From contig DATKNI010000001.1 of NCBI GenBank assembly GCA_035541415.1, positions 1 to 27,464 of the forward strand: a DNA stretch of 27,464 bases. Reading direction: 5' to 3'. Position numbers and translations under genes: made by a program. The notes beneath the pieces are model-generated. The model was not told the origin of the DNA and ran no database searches. It saw nothing but the letters and a program-made list of their open reading frames with translations. This stretch comes from JAKAGE01 sp035541415 (GTDB taxonomy: Bacteria > Patescibacteriota > Minisyncoccia > UBA6257 > 2-01-FULL-56-20). Positions within the stretch are counted from its first letter, which is position 1; each line of letters starts with the position of its first letter. Below are positions 6,597-14,989 of the stretch, one piece after another.

Positions 6597-7628
6597 ATGG
6601 CGTCTATTTCTAAGATCATAAATAACGCGCTTGCGGGCCTTAACCCTCGTCAAAAGGAGGTTTTAGCGGCCCGTTTTGGACTTGAAAAAGGGGACGAAGG
6701 CGAGACGTTGGCGGCTATCGGCGAGCGCATGCACGTAACCCGTGAGCGCGTCCGCCAGATCGAAAACGGGGCCATCGCCCTCGTGAAAGCCAATATGGCC
6801 GAGAACGAGGAATCGGTCGCCATGATTGAGCGCATCAAGAAATTCATCGCTCAAAAAGGCGGAGTCGCCAAGAAAGCCGATGTCGCGCAGTTCGCGTCTT
6901 CGATTGCGAACGGCGTCCGCGAATCGCATCTCGACTTCCTTGCGGAAGCGACGGGAGCGTTCCATCTCTATCGTGAAGACGAAAACTATCATCCGTTTTA
7001 TTACGTGAGCGACAAAGACATGAAGACCGCTCAAGCGTTTGTTGATAATTGGGTGAGCTTCCTCAAGAATCGCAAAGAAAAAGTTCTTTCGGAGAGCTAT
7101 CATGTCCAGCTCGCTTCGTTCCTCAAGACAAAGTCAGTGAACCAGCCGATTGCCGAAAACTACCTCGCCATCTCCAAGCGGATCCACAAGAACCCGTATG
7201 GCGATATGGGCCTCCGCGATTGGTCGGAAATCAGCCCAGCAACGGTGCGCGACAAGATTTATCTCGTTCTCAAAAAGAAAGGGGAACCGCTTCACTTTGA
7301 AGATATTGCGGAGCACATCAACCGCGTCGGTTTTGACCGCCAGGAAGCCTTGGCTCCGACGGTGCACAACGAGCTCATCAAGGACGAGCGTTTCGTCCTC
7401 GTTGGCCGCGGCATGTACGGTTTGCGCGAACACGGGTATGAGCCGGGCACCGCGCGCCAGGTGATTGCAAAGATCCTCAAGTCCCGCGGCCCGCTCCGCC
7501 CGACGGAAGTCGTGACGCACGTGAATCACGAGCGCTTCTTCAAGCCGAACACCATTCTCATCAACTTGCAAAACAAGAATTACTTTGAGCGCATGCCGGA
7601 TGGCCGGTATAAAGTCCGCGAGTCATAA
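6597..7628 (+). CDS. sigma-70 region 4 / HARE-HTH domain protein
   Basis: A 343-residue predicted DNA-binding protein. Residues about 10-60 match sigma-70 region 4: LNPRQKEVLAARFGL, then TLAAIGERMHVTRERVRQIE, the -35-recognition helix-turn-helix. There is no region 2, so it cannot by itself open a -10 element. The C-terminal ~140 residues resemble two HARE-HTH-type winged helices (VRDKIYLVLKKKGEPLHFEDI, ending in GMYGLREHG; then VIAKILKSRGPLRPTEVV, ending in DGRYKVRES), as in the RNA polymerase delta subunit. The middle is helical and unassigned. It could modulate RNA polymerase at -35 sites. The ATG at 6597 is preferred because an upstream ATG at 6549 lies inside the promoter. Confidence 0.85.
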   Translation: MASISKIINNALAGLNPRQKEVLAARFGLEKGDEGETLAAIGERMHVTRERVRQIENGAIALVKANMAENEESVAMIERIKKFIAQKGGVAKKADVAQFASSIANGVRESHLDFLAEATGAFHLYREDENYHPFYYVSDKDMKTAQAFVDNWVSFLKNRKEKVLSESYHVQLASFLKTKSVNQPIAENYLAISKRIHKNPYGDMGLRDWSEISPATVRDKIYLVLKKKGEPLHFEDIAEHINRVGFDRQEALAPTVHNELIKDERFVLVGRGMYGLREHGYEPGTARQVIAKILKSRGPLRPTEVVTHVNHERFFKPNTILINLQNKNYFERMPDGRYKVRES

Positions 7629-7650
7629 CCGCCGGACGCTCCTTTTTGGG
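7618..7650 (+). terminator. weak candidate terminator
   Basis: GTCCG near the end of the gene can pair with CGGAC (7632-7638 region), followed by GCTCCTTTTT. The stem is short with a large loop, so this is tentative. Confidence 0.3.
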
Positions 7651-7670
7651 TCCCGTATTTTTGAAAATTT

Positions 7671-7679
7671 TGTTATGCT
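7671..7679 (+). promoter_or_regulatory. extended -10 promoter
   Basis: TGT-TATGCT with the hexamer at 7674-7679, fourteen nucleotides before the ATG at 7694. A leader of about 8 nt without SD is predicted. Confidence 0.55.
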
Positions 7680-7693
7680 TAGGGTAGCTCAAC

Positions 7694-9004
7694 ATGTCTA
7701 ATTTCTTTTCATTGCCAACCTTGCCCGGCCCCGTTGCGGGCATTTTAACAAGCATCCTCACCGTATGGGGCTATGTGTGGTGGTTCGTTTTGCCGCTCAT
7801 TGCCGGCATCGTTCTTTGGGAGGCCTGGCTGCTCCATTTGCATTATCAGTGGGCGCACAATATCCATTGGTCATTTCTTGAAATCCGCATTCCTAAGAAT
7901 GTATTAAAAACTCCCCGCGCCATGGAGCAGATTTTTGCTGCCGCCCACGCGCCGTATTCTTACGGTTATTCTTGGGTGCAAAAATATATCCAGGGCATGG
8001 ATGAATATTGGTTTTCATTCGAGATTATTGCTCGCAACGGCGAGACCCATTTTTATCTTCGGACGCCGAATGCCCTGCGCAACATGATGGAATCAGCCAT
8101 TTACGGCCAGTACCCGGAAGCGGAAATCAGCGAGGCTGACGATTATCTTGAAGAGATGCCGAAAGCCTTGCCGAACCGGACGTTCGATCTGGCGGGATTC
8201 GAAGAGGTCCTGCGCGATCCCGGCTACGTTCCCATTCGCACCTACGAATCATTCGAGGACGCCGTCGAAGAACGGCGCGTTGATCCGATTGCAGGCCTTA
8301 TGGAAATCATGTCCAAATTAAAAGAAGGGGAGCAGCTTTGGTATCAGCTTCTCGTGCGGCCCACCGGAGATGAGTTCCGCAAGGAGGGTGCCGATGCGAT
8401 CGACGAACTCCATGGCTTAAAAAAAGAAGAGCATCACGGCAGCTGGTTCCCGAAGATCGATCTTGGTTTCACCTTTTCCCAGGCGCTTCGGGCTCCGTTC
8501 CAGCATCCGGGCGAACACGAGGCCCATGAAGAGCGCAAAGAAGAGGGCTCCCAGCGCATGTTTTTACCCGTGCACCAGCAAGAATGGGCGAATGCCGTCC
8601 AGAAGAAAATCCAGAAGCTCGCATTTGATGCAACGGTCCGCTTTATGGTGATAACCGAGCGCGATGTCGCACCTGCCGATTCGGGCCATCTGATGTCCCT
8701 TCACGGATTCGTGCGCCAGTTCAATTCGCCGTACATGAACCAGCTCAAGCCGGAAAAATCCACAACGACGGCCGGTTGGGCGGTCAAAGGGTTGTTCAAG
8801 AAAACGCGCCTGCAATACCGCAAGCGCTTGTTGTATGAACATTACCGCAATATTTTGCTCGGTCCCACAGCGACGCTCAACATTGAGGAGCTTGCGACGA
8901 TCTACCATTTCCCGATTGCCGCGGTTTCAACCGCAGAACTTGAAAAAGTCGAATCCCGCAAGGGCAGTCCTCCGGCGGCATTGCCGATCATCGAAGAAGA
9001 ATAA
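7694..9004 (+). CDS. membrane-anchored protein encoded with a VirD4-like ATPase
   Basis: A 436-residue protein with one or two hydrophobic helices near the N-terminus (about residues 15-52) and a large mixed cytoplasmic part. I do not assign a catalytic function. Recurrent features are LEIRIPKNVLKTPRAMEQIF, a segment typical of proteins that accompany TraG/VirD4-like ATPases in Patescibacteria, and a charged stretch rich in Glu and His (HPGEHEAHEERKEE) near residue 280. Only three nucleotides separate it from the ATPase gene, so they are almost certainly co-translated, and it may anchor or gate that ATPase. No SD; an extended -10 lies fourteen nucleotides upstream. Confidence 0.75.
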   Translation: MSNFFSLPTLPGPVAGILTSILTVWGYVWWFVLPLIAGIVLWEAWLLHLHYQWAHNIHWSFLEIRIPKNVLKTPRAMEQIFAAAHAPYSYGYSWVQKYIQGMDEYWFSFEIIARNGETHFYLRTPNALRNMMESAIYGQYPEAEISEADDYLEEMPKALPNRTFDLAGFEEVLRDPGYVPIRTYESFEDAVEERRVDPIAGLMEIMSKLKEGEQLWYQLLVRPTGDEFRKEGADAIDELHGLKKEEHHGSWFPKIDLGFTFSQALRAPFQHPGEHEAHEERKEEGSQRMFLPVHQQEWANAVQKKIQKLAFDATVRFMVITERDVAPADSGHLMSLHGFVRQFNSPYMNQLKPEKSTTTAGWAVKGLFKKTRLQYRKRLLYEHYRNILLGPTATLNIEELATIYHFPIAAVSTAELEKVESRKGSPPAALPIIEEE

Positions 9005-9007
9005 TTT

Positions 9008-10837
9008 ATGGCAAACAACAACGACATCACCCCCATCGGCTTCCATAACTATCGCGGCAATCGCGAGGAAAAATTCGGCATCAGGCTCGATGACCGCCGT
9101 CGCCATATTTACGTCATCGGAAAAACCGGCGTTGGCAAATCGACGCTCCTCGAAAACATGGCGATCCACGACATCCAGTCGGGGAAAGGCATGGCGTTTA
9201 TTGACCCGCACGGCTCTTCGGCGGAGAAGCTTCTCGATTTTGTTCCGGAAGAGCGCCTCGATGACGTGATTTATTTTGATCCGTCGGATCTTGAACATCC
9301 GATCGCATTCAATCCGATGGAGCAGGTGAATACCGAATTCCGACACCTGGTGGCGTCGGGTCTCATGGGCGTATTCAAAAAAATCTGGGTGGACGCCTGG
9401 TCGGCTCGCATGGAATATATTTTGAATAACACCTTGCTCGCGCTGCTTGAGTTTCCAGGATCGACGGTTCTCGGCGTCTTGCGCATGTTTGCGGAACCGG
9501 AGTACCGGAAAAAAATCGTGAGTACGCTCCAAGATCCCGTCATCAAAGCGTTTTGGCAGAATGAGTTTGCGCGATATTCCCAGCGGCTCGAAACGGAAGC
9601 GCTCGCCGCCATTCAAAACAAGGTAGGCCAATTCGTTTCCAATCCCTTGATCCGCAACATCCTCGGGCAGTCGCGCTCCACGATCAACATGCGAGAGATC
9701 ATGGATTCCGGAAAAATCCTCATCGTGAACCTTTCCAAGGGAAAAATCGGCGAGGATAACTCGGCGCTTCTGGGCGCCATGATGATTGCGCGCATGCAAC
9801 TCGCGGCGATGTCGCGCGCCGATACGCCGGAGGAGAAGCTCCGCGATTTTTTCCTTTACGTGGACGAGTTCCAAAACTTTGCCACTGATTCGTTTGCAAA
9901 TATTTTGGCTGAAGCCCGCAAATACCGCTTGAGCCTCGTTTTGGCGCACCAATATATCGGCCAGCTTATTTTATCCGATGGCAACACAAAAGTGCGCGAT
10001 GCGGTGTTCGGCAACGTGGGCACGCTGGTTTCGTTCCGCGTCGGCGCTCCCGATGCCGAATTCCTCGAGCCGGAATTCACGCCGGAATTTGAGCAGCAGG
10101 ACCTCGTGAATCTTTCAAAGGCGAATGTCTACCTGAAGCTTATGATCAACGGCGTCTCGTCCCGGCCGTTCTCGGCAACCACGTTGCCGCCGCCCGTTCC
10201 GCCGCTTGTTTCGCATCGCGACGTGATCGTTTCAAATTCACAGCAGCACTACAGCACGCCGCGCAGCGTGGTTGAGGCGAAGATCGCGTCAGAATGGGAA
10301 TCGCAGAGCGAGCAAGTGATTGAGGAGAAGATTGGCCGCCGCAACGAACGCCCGCTTTCGCAAGCGCTCCGCGGCGAGCCGCGCTCTGCCGGACCGCGGG
10401 CTCCGCGCCCGCCGCGTCCGTCTCCCGCTTCTTCGGTTCTGCCGCCCCGCGAGGCGCATCCCATCGCGCAACCGGTTGAGGTGAAGCCGATGGAAGCAAA
10501 TCCAATCGTAGCAAAACCGATCGAAGCAAAACCGATTGAGCCGTCCCGCGCTCGGCCGGTCCCGCCGCCGATCCGGCGCCGTGAACCGTCCGAACCAGCG
10601 TCCGAAACCGTGGTGCAAAAATCGCAAACCGATCCTACGGAAACGCCGATGGCGGCGGCGGCAGCGGCAAAACCGGCAACGCCCAAACACTTTCCGCGGG
10701 CGAACGTCGATATTGAAGCGCTCCGGCGCGCCATCAGCGAATCGCTTCGCAAGCAAAACGAAGAGACTGAAGCTCAGGAACGCGAAGCGCAGAAAAAGCA
10801 AAATCAGCCCGACGACACGAATGGCAATGCGGTTTGA
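9008..10837 (+). CDS. VirD4/TraG-like (DUF87-type) DNA-translocating ATPase
   Basis: A 609-residue P-loop ATPase of the HerA/FtsK-VirD4 group. Walker A is GKTGVGKST (38-46). Walker B is FLYVDEF with D286-E287, followed by QNFATDSFANILAEARKYR, a motif typical of conjugative coupling proteins. After about residue 400 a 200-residue Pro/Ala-rich, probably disordered tail carries repeats of the type KPIEAKPIE and ends in a charged coiled segment. No N-terminal membrane helices are present, which fits the upstream membrane protein acting as its anchor. DNA or protein transfer is inferred from family. It starts three nucleotides after the previous stop without SD, and its 3' end overlaps trmD. Confidence 0.85.
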   Translation: MANNNDITPIGFHNYRGNREEKFGIRLDDRRRHIYVIGKTGVGKSTLLENMAIHDIQSGKGMAFIDPHGSSAEKLLDFVPEERLDDVIYFDPSDLEHPIAFNPMEQVNTEFRHLVASGLMGVFKKIWVDAWSARMEYILNNTLLALLEFPGSTVLGVLRMFAEPEYRKKIVSTLQDPVIKAFWQNEFARYSQRLETEALAAIQNKVGQFVSNPLIRNILGQSRSTINMREIMDSGKILIVNLSKGKIGEDNSALLGAMMIARMQLAAMSRADTPEEKLRDFFLYVDEFQNFATDSFANILAEARKYRLSLVLAHQYIGQLILSDGNTKVRDAVFGNVGTLVSFRVGAPDAEFLEPEFTPEFEQQDLVNLSKANVYLKLMINGVSSRPFSATTLPPPVPPLVSHRDVIVSNSQQHYSTPRSVVEAKIASEWESQSEQVIEEKIGRRNERPLSQALRGEPRSAGPRAPRPPRPSPASSVLPPREAHPIAQPVEVKPMEANPIVAKPIEAKPIEPSRARPVPPPIRRREPSEPASETVVQKSQTDPTETPMAAAAAAKPATPKHFPRANVDIEALRRAISESLRKQNEETEAQEREAQKKQNQPDDTNGNAV

Positions 10838-11462
10838 TATTATCACCATTTTCCCGCGGATTTTCGATTCGTATGTGACGGAATCGCTTTTTAAGCGCGC
10901 CAAAGAGAAAGGAATCCTTGAAATTAAAACGCACAATCTTCGCGATTATACGACCGACCGGCATCACAAGGTTGACGACCGCCCTTTTGGCGGGGGACCG
11001 GGCATGGTCATCAAAGTTGAACCAGTGGCAAAAGCCGTCAAGAAGCTCACGGCGAGGGGCAATCAAAAAAAGACACGTGTCATCCTTTTTTCATTGCGCG
11101 GAAAGAAGCTCACGGCAGCCGTTGCTAAACGGCTCGCAACCTATGACCGCCTCATCATGATATGCGGCCGTTATGAAGGCGTTGATGAGCGCGTTGCGCA
11201 GCATATTGCCGATGAAGAGATCTCTATCGGCGATTATGTTTTGAGCGGCGGCGAACTTCCGGCGCTTGTTCTTGTGGAAGCCGTTGCGCGCTTCATCCCG
11301 GGTTTTTTGGGCAAATATGAATCGCTCGAAACCATCAAAGGATCTCATCCGGCCTACACCCGTCCCGAAATCTTCAAATTCGGGAAGGGGAAAGGGTGGC
11401 CGGTTCCCAAAGTGCTTCTCTCGGGTAATCACAAAAATATCGAAAACTGGCGGCGCAAATAG
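10827..11462 (+). CDS. trmD: tRNA (guanine-N1)-methyltransferase TrmD
   Basis: SPOUT-class enzyme that methylates G37 of tRNAs next to the anticodon, using S-adenosylmethionine and preventing frameshifts. The 211 residues (family about 240) carry MRFDIITIFP, the DDRPFGGGPGMV loop, the knot region GRYEGVDERV and GDYVLSGGELPAL. The ATG at 10827 overlaps the ATPase gene by 11 bp; an in-frame ATG at 10821 would add two residues. There is no SD or promoter, so translation depends on the upstream gene. The stop codon lies inside the terminator stem at 11446-11478. It is not next to rplS as in many bacteria. Confidence 0.95.
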   Translation: MRFDIITIFPRIFDSYVTESLFKRAKEKGILEIKTHNLRDYTTDRHHKVDDRPFGGGPGMVIKVEPVAKAVKKLTARGNQKKTRVILFSLRGKKLTAAVAKRLATYDRLIMICGRYEGVDERVAQHIADEEISIGDYVLSGGELPALVLVEAVARFIPGFLGKYESLETIKGSHPAYTRPEIFKFGKGKGWPVPKVLLSGNHKNIENWRRK

Positions 11463-11478
11463 CTGCCAGTTTTTTTTA
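11446..11478 (+). terminator. intrinsic terminator overlapping the end of trmD
   Basis: ACTGGCGGC (11446-11454) pairs with GCTGCCAGT (11462-11470) across nine pairs including one G-T, loop of seven, followed by eight T. The left arm is coding sequence of trmD. Confidence 0.92.
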
Positions 11479-11501
11479 GATTCTTTTAATGAGGCGTTCG
11501 G

Positions 11502-11507
11502 TATTGT
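11502..11507 (+). promoter_or_regulatory. candidate -10 of comEC
   Basis: TATTGT ends six nucleotides before the ATG at 11514, placing the predicted transcription start on the start codon. No -35 is evident; the preceding terminator isolates comEC from trmD. Confidence 0.4.
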
Positions 11508-11513
11508 TTTTGA

Positions 11514-12920
11514 ATGCCTCCGCGCCACGTGGCCATATCTGATGCGGCGTTCTATCTCATATGCGCATATTGCGCGGGAATTTTTGCTGCGGGCCGCTCA
11601 TTGAATTTCCTTCTGATCGGAGGAGGCCTCGCGGCGACGCTCTATTTCTGCGGAAACCGCATTGGCGCATGGGGATGGAAGTTTGCGGGTCTCGTTGCCG
11701 CCGTCTTTATATTCGGCGGGTTTTATTATCAGTGGTATCTCGCCCGCGACGCGCGCACGCTCACGGTGCCATTCGACCGCAACTGGTCGATGGTGGCTAC
11801 CGTGACGGAAGATCCGCATGAAACTGATGCTTACGAGGTTTTTACGGCAGAGCCATGGCATTCCCATGCAGCCATGATTCTTGCTCCGCCCGTGAGCGGG
11901 TTCCGCTATGGCGATCTCGTTTATCTTTCTGGCGTGATGCACCCGCCCGATAGTCCTGGAGATAATCCGCTCTACGTAGCGACCTACGCCCGGCTTGTTG
12001 CGCACGGGCGCGGCTTTTGGCTGCGCCAGTGGCTCGAGACATTAAAAGGAGGGGTTATTTCTTTGTATCAAAGATATTTGTCTCCCGATGAGGCAGCGCT
12101 TCTCGGCGGCATCACGATCGGCGCGGCGAACACCATGAGCGCGACGCTCAAAGCGCAAATGGCGGCATCGCAAACATCATACGTCCTCTCGATGTATGGC
12201 TATAAGATTGCCGCAACCACATCGCTTGCGGCGGTAATCCTCGCCAATTTCTTTTCGCGGAAAATAATATTTCCCGCAACGCTTGCCGTCGCCGCGCTTT
12301 TCGTGGTGATGGCTGGCGCGCCGGCATCTGCCGTGCGAGCGGGGATTATGGTTTCGATGGCGCTCACGGCAAACGAATTCGGAAGAACGCTCGACAAGCG
12401 CAATGCCATCGCCGGAACGGCAGGCGTCATGCTTCTCATAAATCCGCTGTTGCTCGCGCATGACGCCGGGTTTGAACTTTCCTGCTTGAGCGTGATTGGA
12501 ATTGTATATCTCCAAACCCCAATCAAACGATGGTGGGGCTACGCGGATTCCGGGTTTCTCGACTGGAAAGGAGGAATAGTGACGACGCTCGCCGTACTCG
12601 CACCCATGATCCCATTTATCACGAACGCCGACGGACAGTTCTCGCTCACCGCCATCATTTCAAACGGATGCATGTTTCTCGCAACGCCGTTCACCGTCGC
12701 ATTCGGATTCGTCCTCGCGCTCGCAGGATGGCTCGTGCCGCCGTCGGGATACTCCATTGCATTGCTTGGGAAAATAATCCTCCACTATCAGCTCGCGATT
12801 GTGCGGATATTTTCAACCGTCGTCATCATGCTTCCCGTTTCATTCCACGCGCCACTCACCCTTATCCTTTATTATCTCGGACTCGGCATCTTTGCTTTCT
12901 ATGCCAATGAAGACCATTAA
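11514..12920 (+). CDS. comEC: ComEC/Rec2-family DNA uptake channel
   Basis: Polytopic membrane protein that carries single-stranded DNA across the cytoplasmic membrane during natural transformation. The 468 residues begin with two or three helices, then a beta-rich extracytoplasmic domain (about residues 75-165, YGDLVYLSGVMHPP), then the competence domain from about 185 with LSPDEAALLGGITIG and VMAGAPASAVRAGIMV, both family hallmarks. The usual HLLAISGLH motif is degraded to SYVLSMYGY. The C-terminal metallo-beta-lactamase domain of full-length ComEC is absent and instead overlaps as a separate gene at 12907. No SD. Confidence 0.88.
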   Translation: MPPRHVAISDAAFYLICAYCAGIFAAGRSLNFLLIGGGLAATLYFCGNRIGAWGWKFAGLVAAVFIFGGFYYQWYLARDARTLTVPFDRNWSMVATVTEDPHETDAYEVFTAEPWHSHAAMILAPPVSGFRYGDLVYLSGVMHPPDSPGDNPLYVATYARLVAHGRGFWLRQWLETLKGGVISLYQRYLSPDEAALLGGITIGAANTMSATLKAQMAASQTSYVLSMYGYKIAATTSLAAVILANFFSRKIIFPATLAVAALFVVMAGAPASAVRAGIMVSMALTANEFGRTLDKRNAIAGTAGVMLLINPLLLAHDAGFELSCLSVIGIVYLQTPIKRWWGYADSGFLDWKGGIVTTLAVLAPMIPFITNADGQFSLTAIISNGCMFLATPFTVAFGFVLALAGWLVPPSGYSIALLGKIILHYQLAIVRIFSTVVIMLPVSFHAPLTLILYYLGLGIFAFYANEDH

Positions 12921-13461
12921 TGCCGCCGGATTATTCATCATTGCCTCAATGGCGATCGCGTGCGGCGCTTTTTACCAAACCATATTCTTCCCGCCGAACA
13001 CAAACGAACATGAATATTTCATCGACACCAAAAAAGACGCCGCGCTCATGGCGATCGGGTCGATAACAATTCTCGTAAACGCCGGCCCCGATGCAAAATC
13101 GCTCGCATCGGTGCAGGCGGCGATGCCCGGAGGGAATTCCTATATTGATCTCGTCATCATAACCCAGCCAACCGGGGAATATTTCGGCGGCCTCCAGGCC
13201 ATCGCGGCAAAAATCCATTTCGGCGCCTTCATCTATAATGGCCGGGATGCGTTGAATGGGAGCTCCGATGATGAAGCGTGGCGATCGCTTATGGACGAAC
13301 TCAGCGCGGCGCGCGTTCCCGTTATCACGGTGGGAGCCCGCGACCGCATCACCTATGGCAATAGGACGATAGCGATAATCGGGCCCACGAGGGATGCCGC
13401 GAAGAGCGCCGATATAGGCGAGACAAGGCTTGTGTTGCGGCAGGCGCCGGCGGGGGAATGA
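12907..13461 (+). CDS. separate ComEC-type metallo-beta-lactamase-like domain, metal site lost
   Basis: A 184-residue protein with an N-terminal signal anchor (about residues 4-22) followed by a domain whose order matches the beta-lactamase part of ComEC: ALMAIGSITILVNAGPD aligns with the DAILI...LIDGG strand region, and IDLVIITQPTGEYFGGL with the ID-LILTHxDxDHxGGL metal motif. The metal ligands are replaced (His to Gln87, Asp to Glu91, His to Tyr92), so hydrolysis is not expected. The start overlaps comEC by 14 bp; ATG at 12901 is an in-frame alternative. A structural role with ComEC is inferred. The next gene's promoter begins inside its stop codon. Confidence 0.72.
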   Translation: MKTINAAGLFIIASMAIACGAFYQTIFFPPNTNEHEYFIDTKKDAALMAIGSITILVNAGPDAKSLASVQAAMPGGNSYIDLVIITQPTGEYFGGLQAIAAKIHFGAFIYNGRDALNGSSDDEAWRSLMDELSAARVPVITVGARDRITYGNRTIAIIGPTRDAAKSADIGETRLVLRQAPAGE

Positions 13462-13467
13462 TATAAT
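13459..13467 (+). promoter_or_regulatory. perfect extended -10 overlapping a stop codon
   Basis: TGATATAAT: the TGA is also the stop codon of the preceding gene, and TATAAT ends seven nucleotides before the ATG at 13475. Confidence 0.75.
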
Positions 13468-13474
13468 GGTTTAT

Positions 13475-14989
13475 ATGACGCTCCTCATCAAGAACGTCCG
13501 GATTCTTGGCGGCGCACGGGAGTTTCCCGAAGCGTGCGATGTTTTTGTGAACGGCGACCGCATATCGGCGATTGGCAATTTCCCCAAAAAACCGGCTGAT
13601 GAGGTTCTCGACGGGCAGGGCGCCTATCTCTCTCCCGGTTTTATTGACGTCAACACGAGCTCCGATCACTACCTCACCCTCTTTGAATATCCGAGCCAGG
13701 AAGATTTCCTTCGCCAGGGCATCACGACGACCATCGCCGGCATGTGCGGCGCGTCGCTTGCGCCCTTGATGTACGGCCAGCTCGAGTCGCTCCGCAAGTG
13801 GGGCGCGATCGATCGGGTCAACGTGAACTGGCACACGATGACGGAATTCCTCCAGGCGCTCGACAAGCGCCCGCTCGGCGTGAACTTCGGCACGCTCGTG
13901 GGGCATGCCACGATCCGCCGCGCGATTGTCGGCGACACCATCCGCGATCTCACCAAAAATGAATTGCAGGTTTTCAAACATACCCTCCGCGAAGCGCTCG
14001 ACCAGGGCGGCCTCGGACTGTCCTCGGGTCTCGGCTACGTCCATGCGCACAAAACGCCGTACGCCGAACTGAAAGCGCTTGTCGATATCGTAAGAGAAAA
14101 AGGCGGCGTGTACGCGACGCACCTTCGCGATTCCGAGGCGGGCGTCGTCGATTCCGTTGAGGAAACCATCAAGCTTGCGCGGGAGACGGGAGCAAAGACG
14201 CTGATCAGCCATTTTGCGCCGCACATTGGATTCACCGCGCAGTACCAAAAAGCATTCGAGGCCATCGAAAGCCTTCCTCCAGATATCAATCTGCGCTTCG
14301 ATACGTATCCGTCGGCATTCACGATGATGCCGATTTATACCTTCCTGCCGACGTGGGCCCAAGACGGCGGGTTCGCCGCGATGCGGTCGCACATCCAAGA
14401 CGAGTGGATGGCGGCAAAGATCACAAAGGACATGCCAAAACTCGATGAGGAAAATATTATCCTGGCCCAAGCCCCGATCGGCAGCGAATTCCTCGTCGGC
14501 CGTTCGCTCCGTGCCGTGCGGGAAATCTATAACGTTTCCGATCCGCGCGAAGCGCTGCTCCGGCTCATGATCGTGTGCGATATGAAAGGCGCGGTGCTCT
14601 ACAAGAATCTCGACGACCAACTCATCAAAAAATTCATGGCTGGCAGCCGATCGTTTATCGCATCCAATGCGCCAAGCTTTGGCTTTGCCAAAGACCGCCG
14701 TCTCAAGTCGGAGCGCACCACGCGCACGTTCACCAAGTTCCTGTCGTTCATCGAAAGCGAACAGCCCTATGCGCTCACAGATGCAATCCGCAAGATCACG
14801 CTTGAACCGGCGCAATTTTTCGGCTTGCAGGATCGAGGCGAAATCAAGGAGGGGAACATCGCCGATCTCACGTGCTTCCGCGGCGAAGATGTTAAATTCA
14901 CCGTCGTAAACGGCGCCGTCGCCATGCAGGACCGCGAATATAAAGGGACGCTTTCAGGGAAGGCGTTGCGCCGTTCCGCCAAGAAATAA
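13475..14989 (+). CDS. N-acyl-D-amino-acid deacylase-like amidohydrolase, active site altered
   Basis: A 504-residue amidohydrolase-superfamily protein closest to D-aminoacylases. It has the N-terminal beta-sandwich (LLIKNVRILGG), PGFIDV, TTTIAGMCGAS (C91), GHATIRRAIVG, LSSGLGYV, YATHLRD (H216), LISHFAP (H246) and the C-terminal LEPAQFFGLQDRGEIKEGNIADL. The ligands corresponding to the tight zinc site (Cys, His, His) are kept. However, the HxH after PGFIDV is N60-T-S62, and the catalytic Asp position appears as N398 in ASNAP. The enzyme is therefore either inactive or changed in chemistry. The ATG at 13475 fits the extended -10; an ATG at 13466 inside the -10 is less likely. Its stop overlaps the next start (TAATG). 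Confidence 0.8.
   Translation: MTLLIKNVRILGGAREFPEACDVFVNGDRISAIGNFPKKPADEVLDGQGAYLSPGFIDVNTSSDHYLTLFEYPSQEDFLRQGITTTIAGMCGASLAPLMYGQLESLRKWGAIDRVNVNWHTMTEFLQALDKRPLGVNFGTLVGHATIRRAIVGDTIRDLTKNELQVFKHTLREALDQGGLGLSSGLGYVHAHKTPYAELKALVDIVREKGGVYATHLRDSEAGVVDSVEETIKLARETGAKTLISHFAPHIGFTAQYQKAFEAIESLPPDINLRFDTYPSAFTMMPIYTFLPTWAQDGGFAAMRSHIQDEWMAAKITKDMPKLDEENIILAQAPIGSEFLVGRSLRAVREIYNVSDPREALLRLMIVCDMKGAVLYKNLDDQLIKKFMAGSRSFIASNAPSFGFAKDRRLKSERTTRTFTKFLSFIESEQPYALTDAIRKITLEPAQFFGLQDRGEIKEGNIADLTCFRGEDVKFTVVNGAVAMQDREYKGTLSGKALRRSAKK

Noticed and set aside
6653..6662. AAAAGGAGG SD-like motif
   Set aside because: It is inside the coding sequence of the sigma-region-4 gene with no start codon at the right distance.
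8927..9952. 341-codon minus-strand frame opposite the VirD4-like ATPase
   Set aside because: It is a shadow of a gene with clear Walker motifs; no promoter or start signal of its own.
13349..14815. 488-codon open frame antisense to the amidohydrolase gene
   Set aside because: It lies opposite a well-supported enzyme-like gene in GC-rich sequence; its Arg/Glu-rich composition is typical of a shadow frame.
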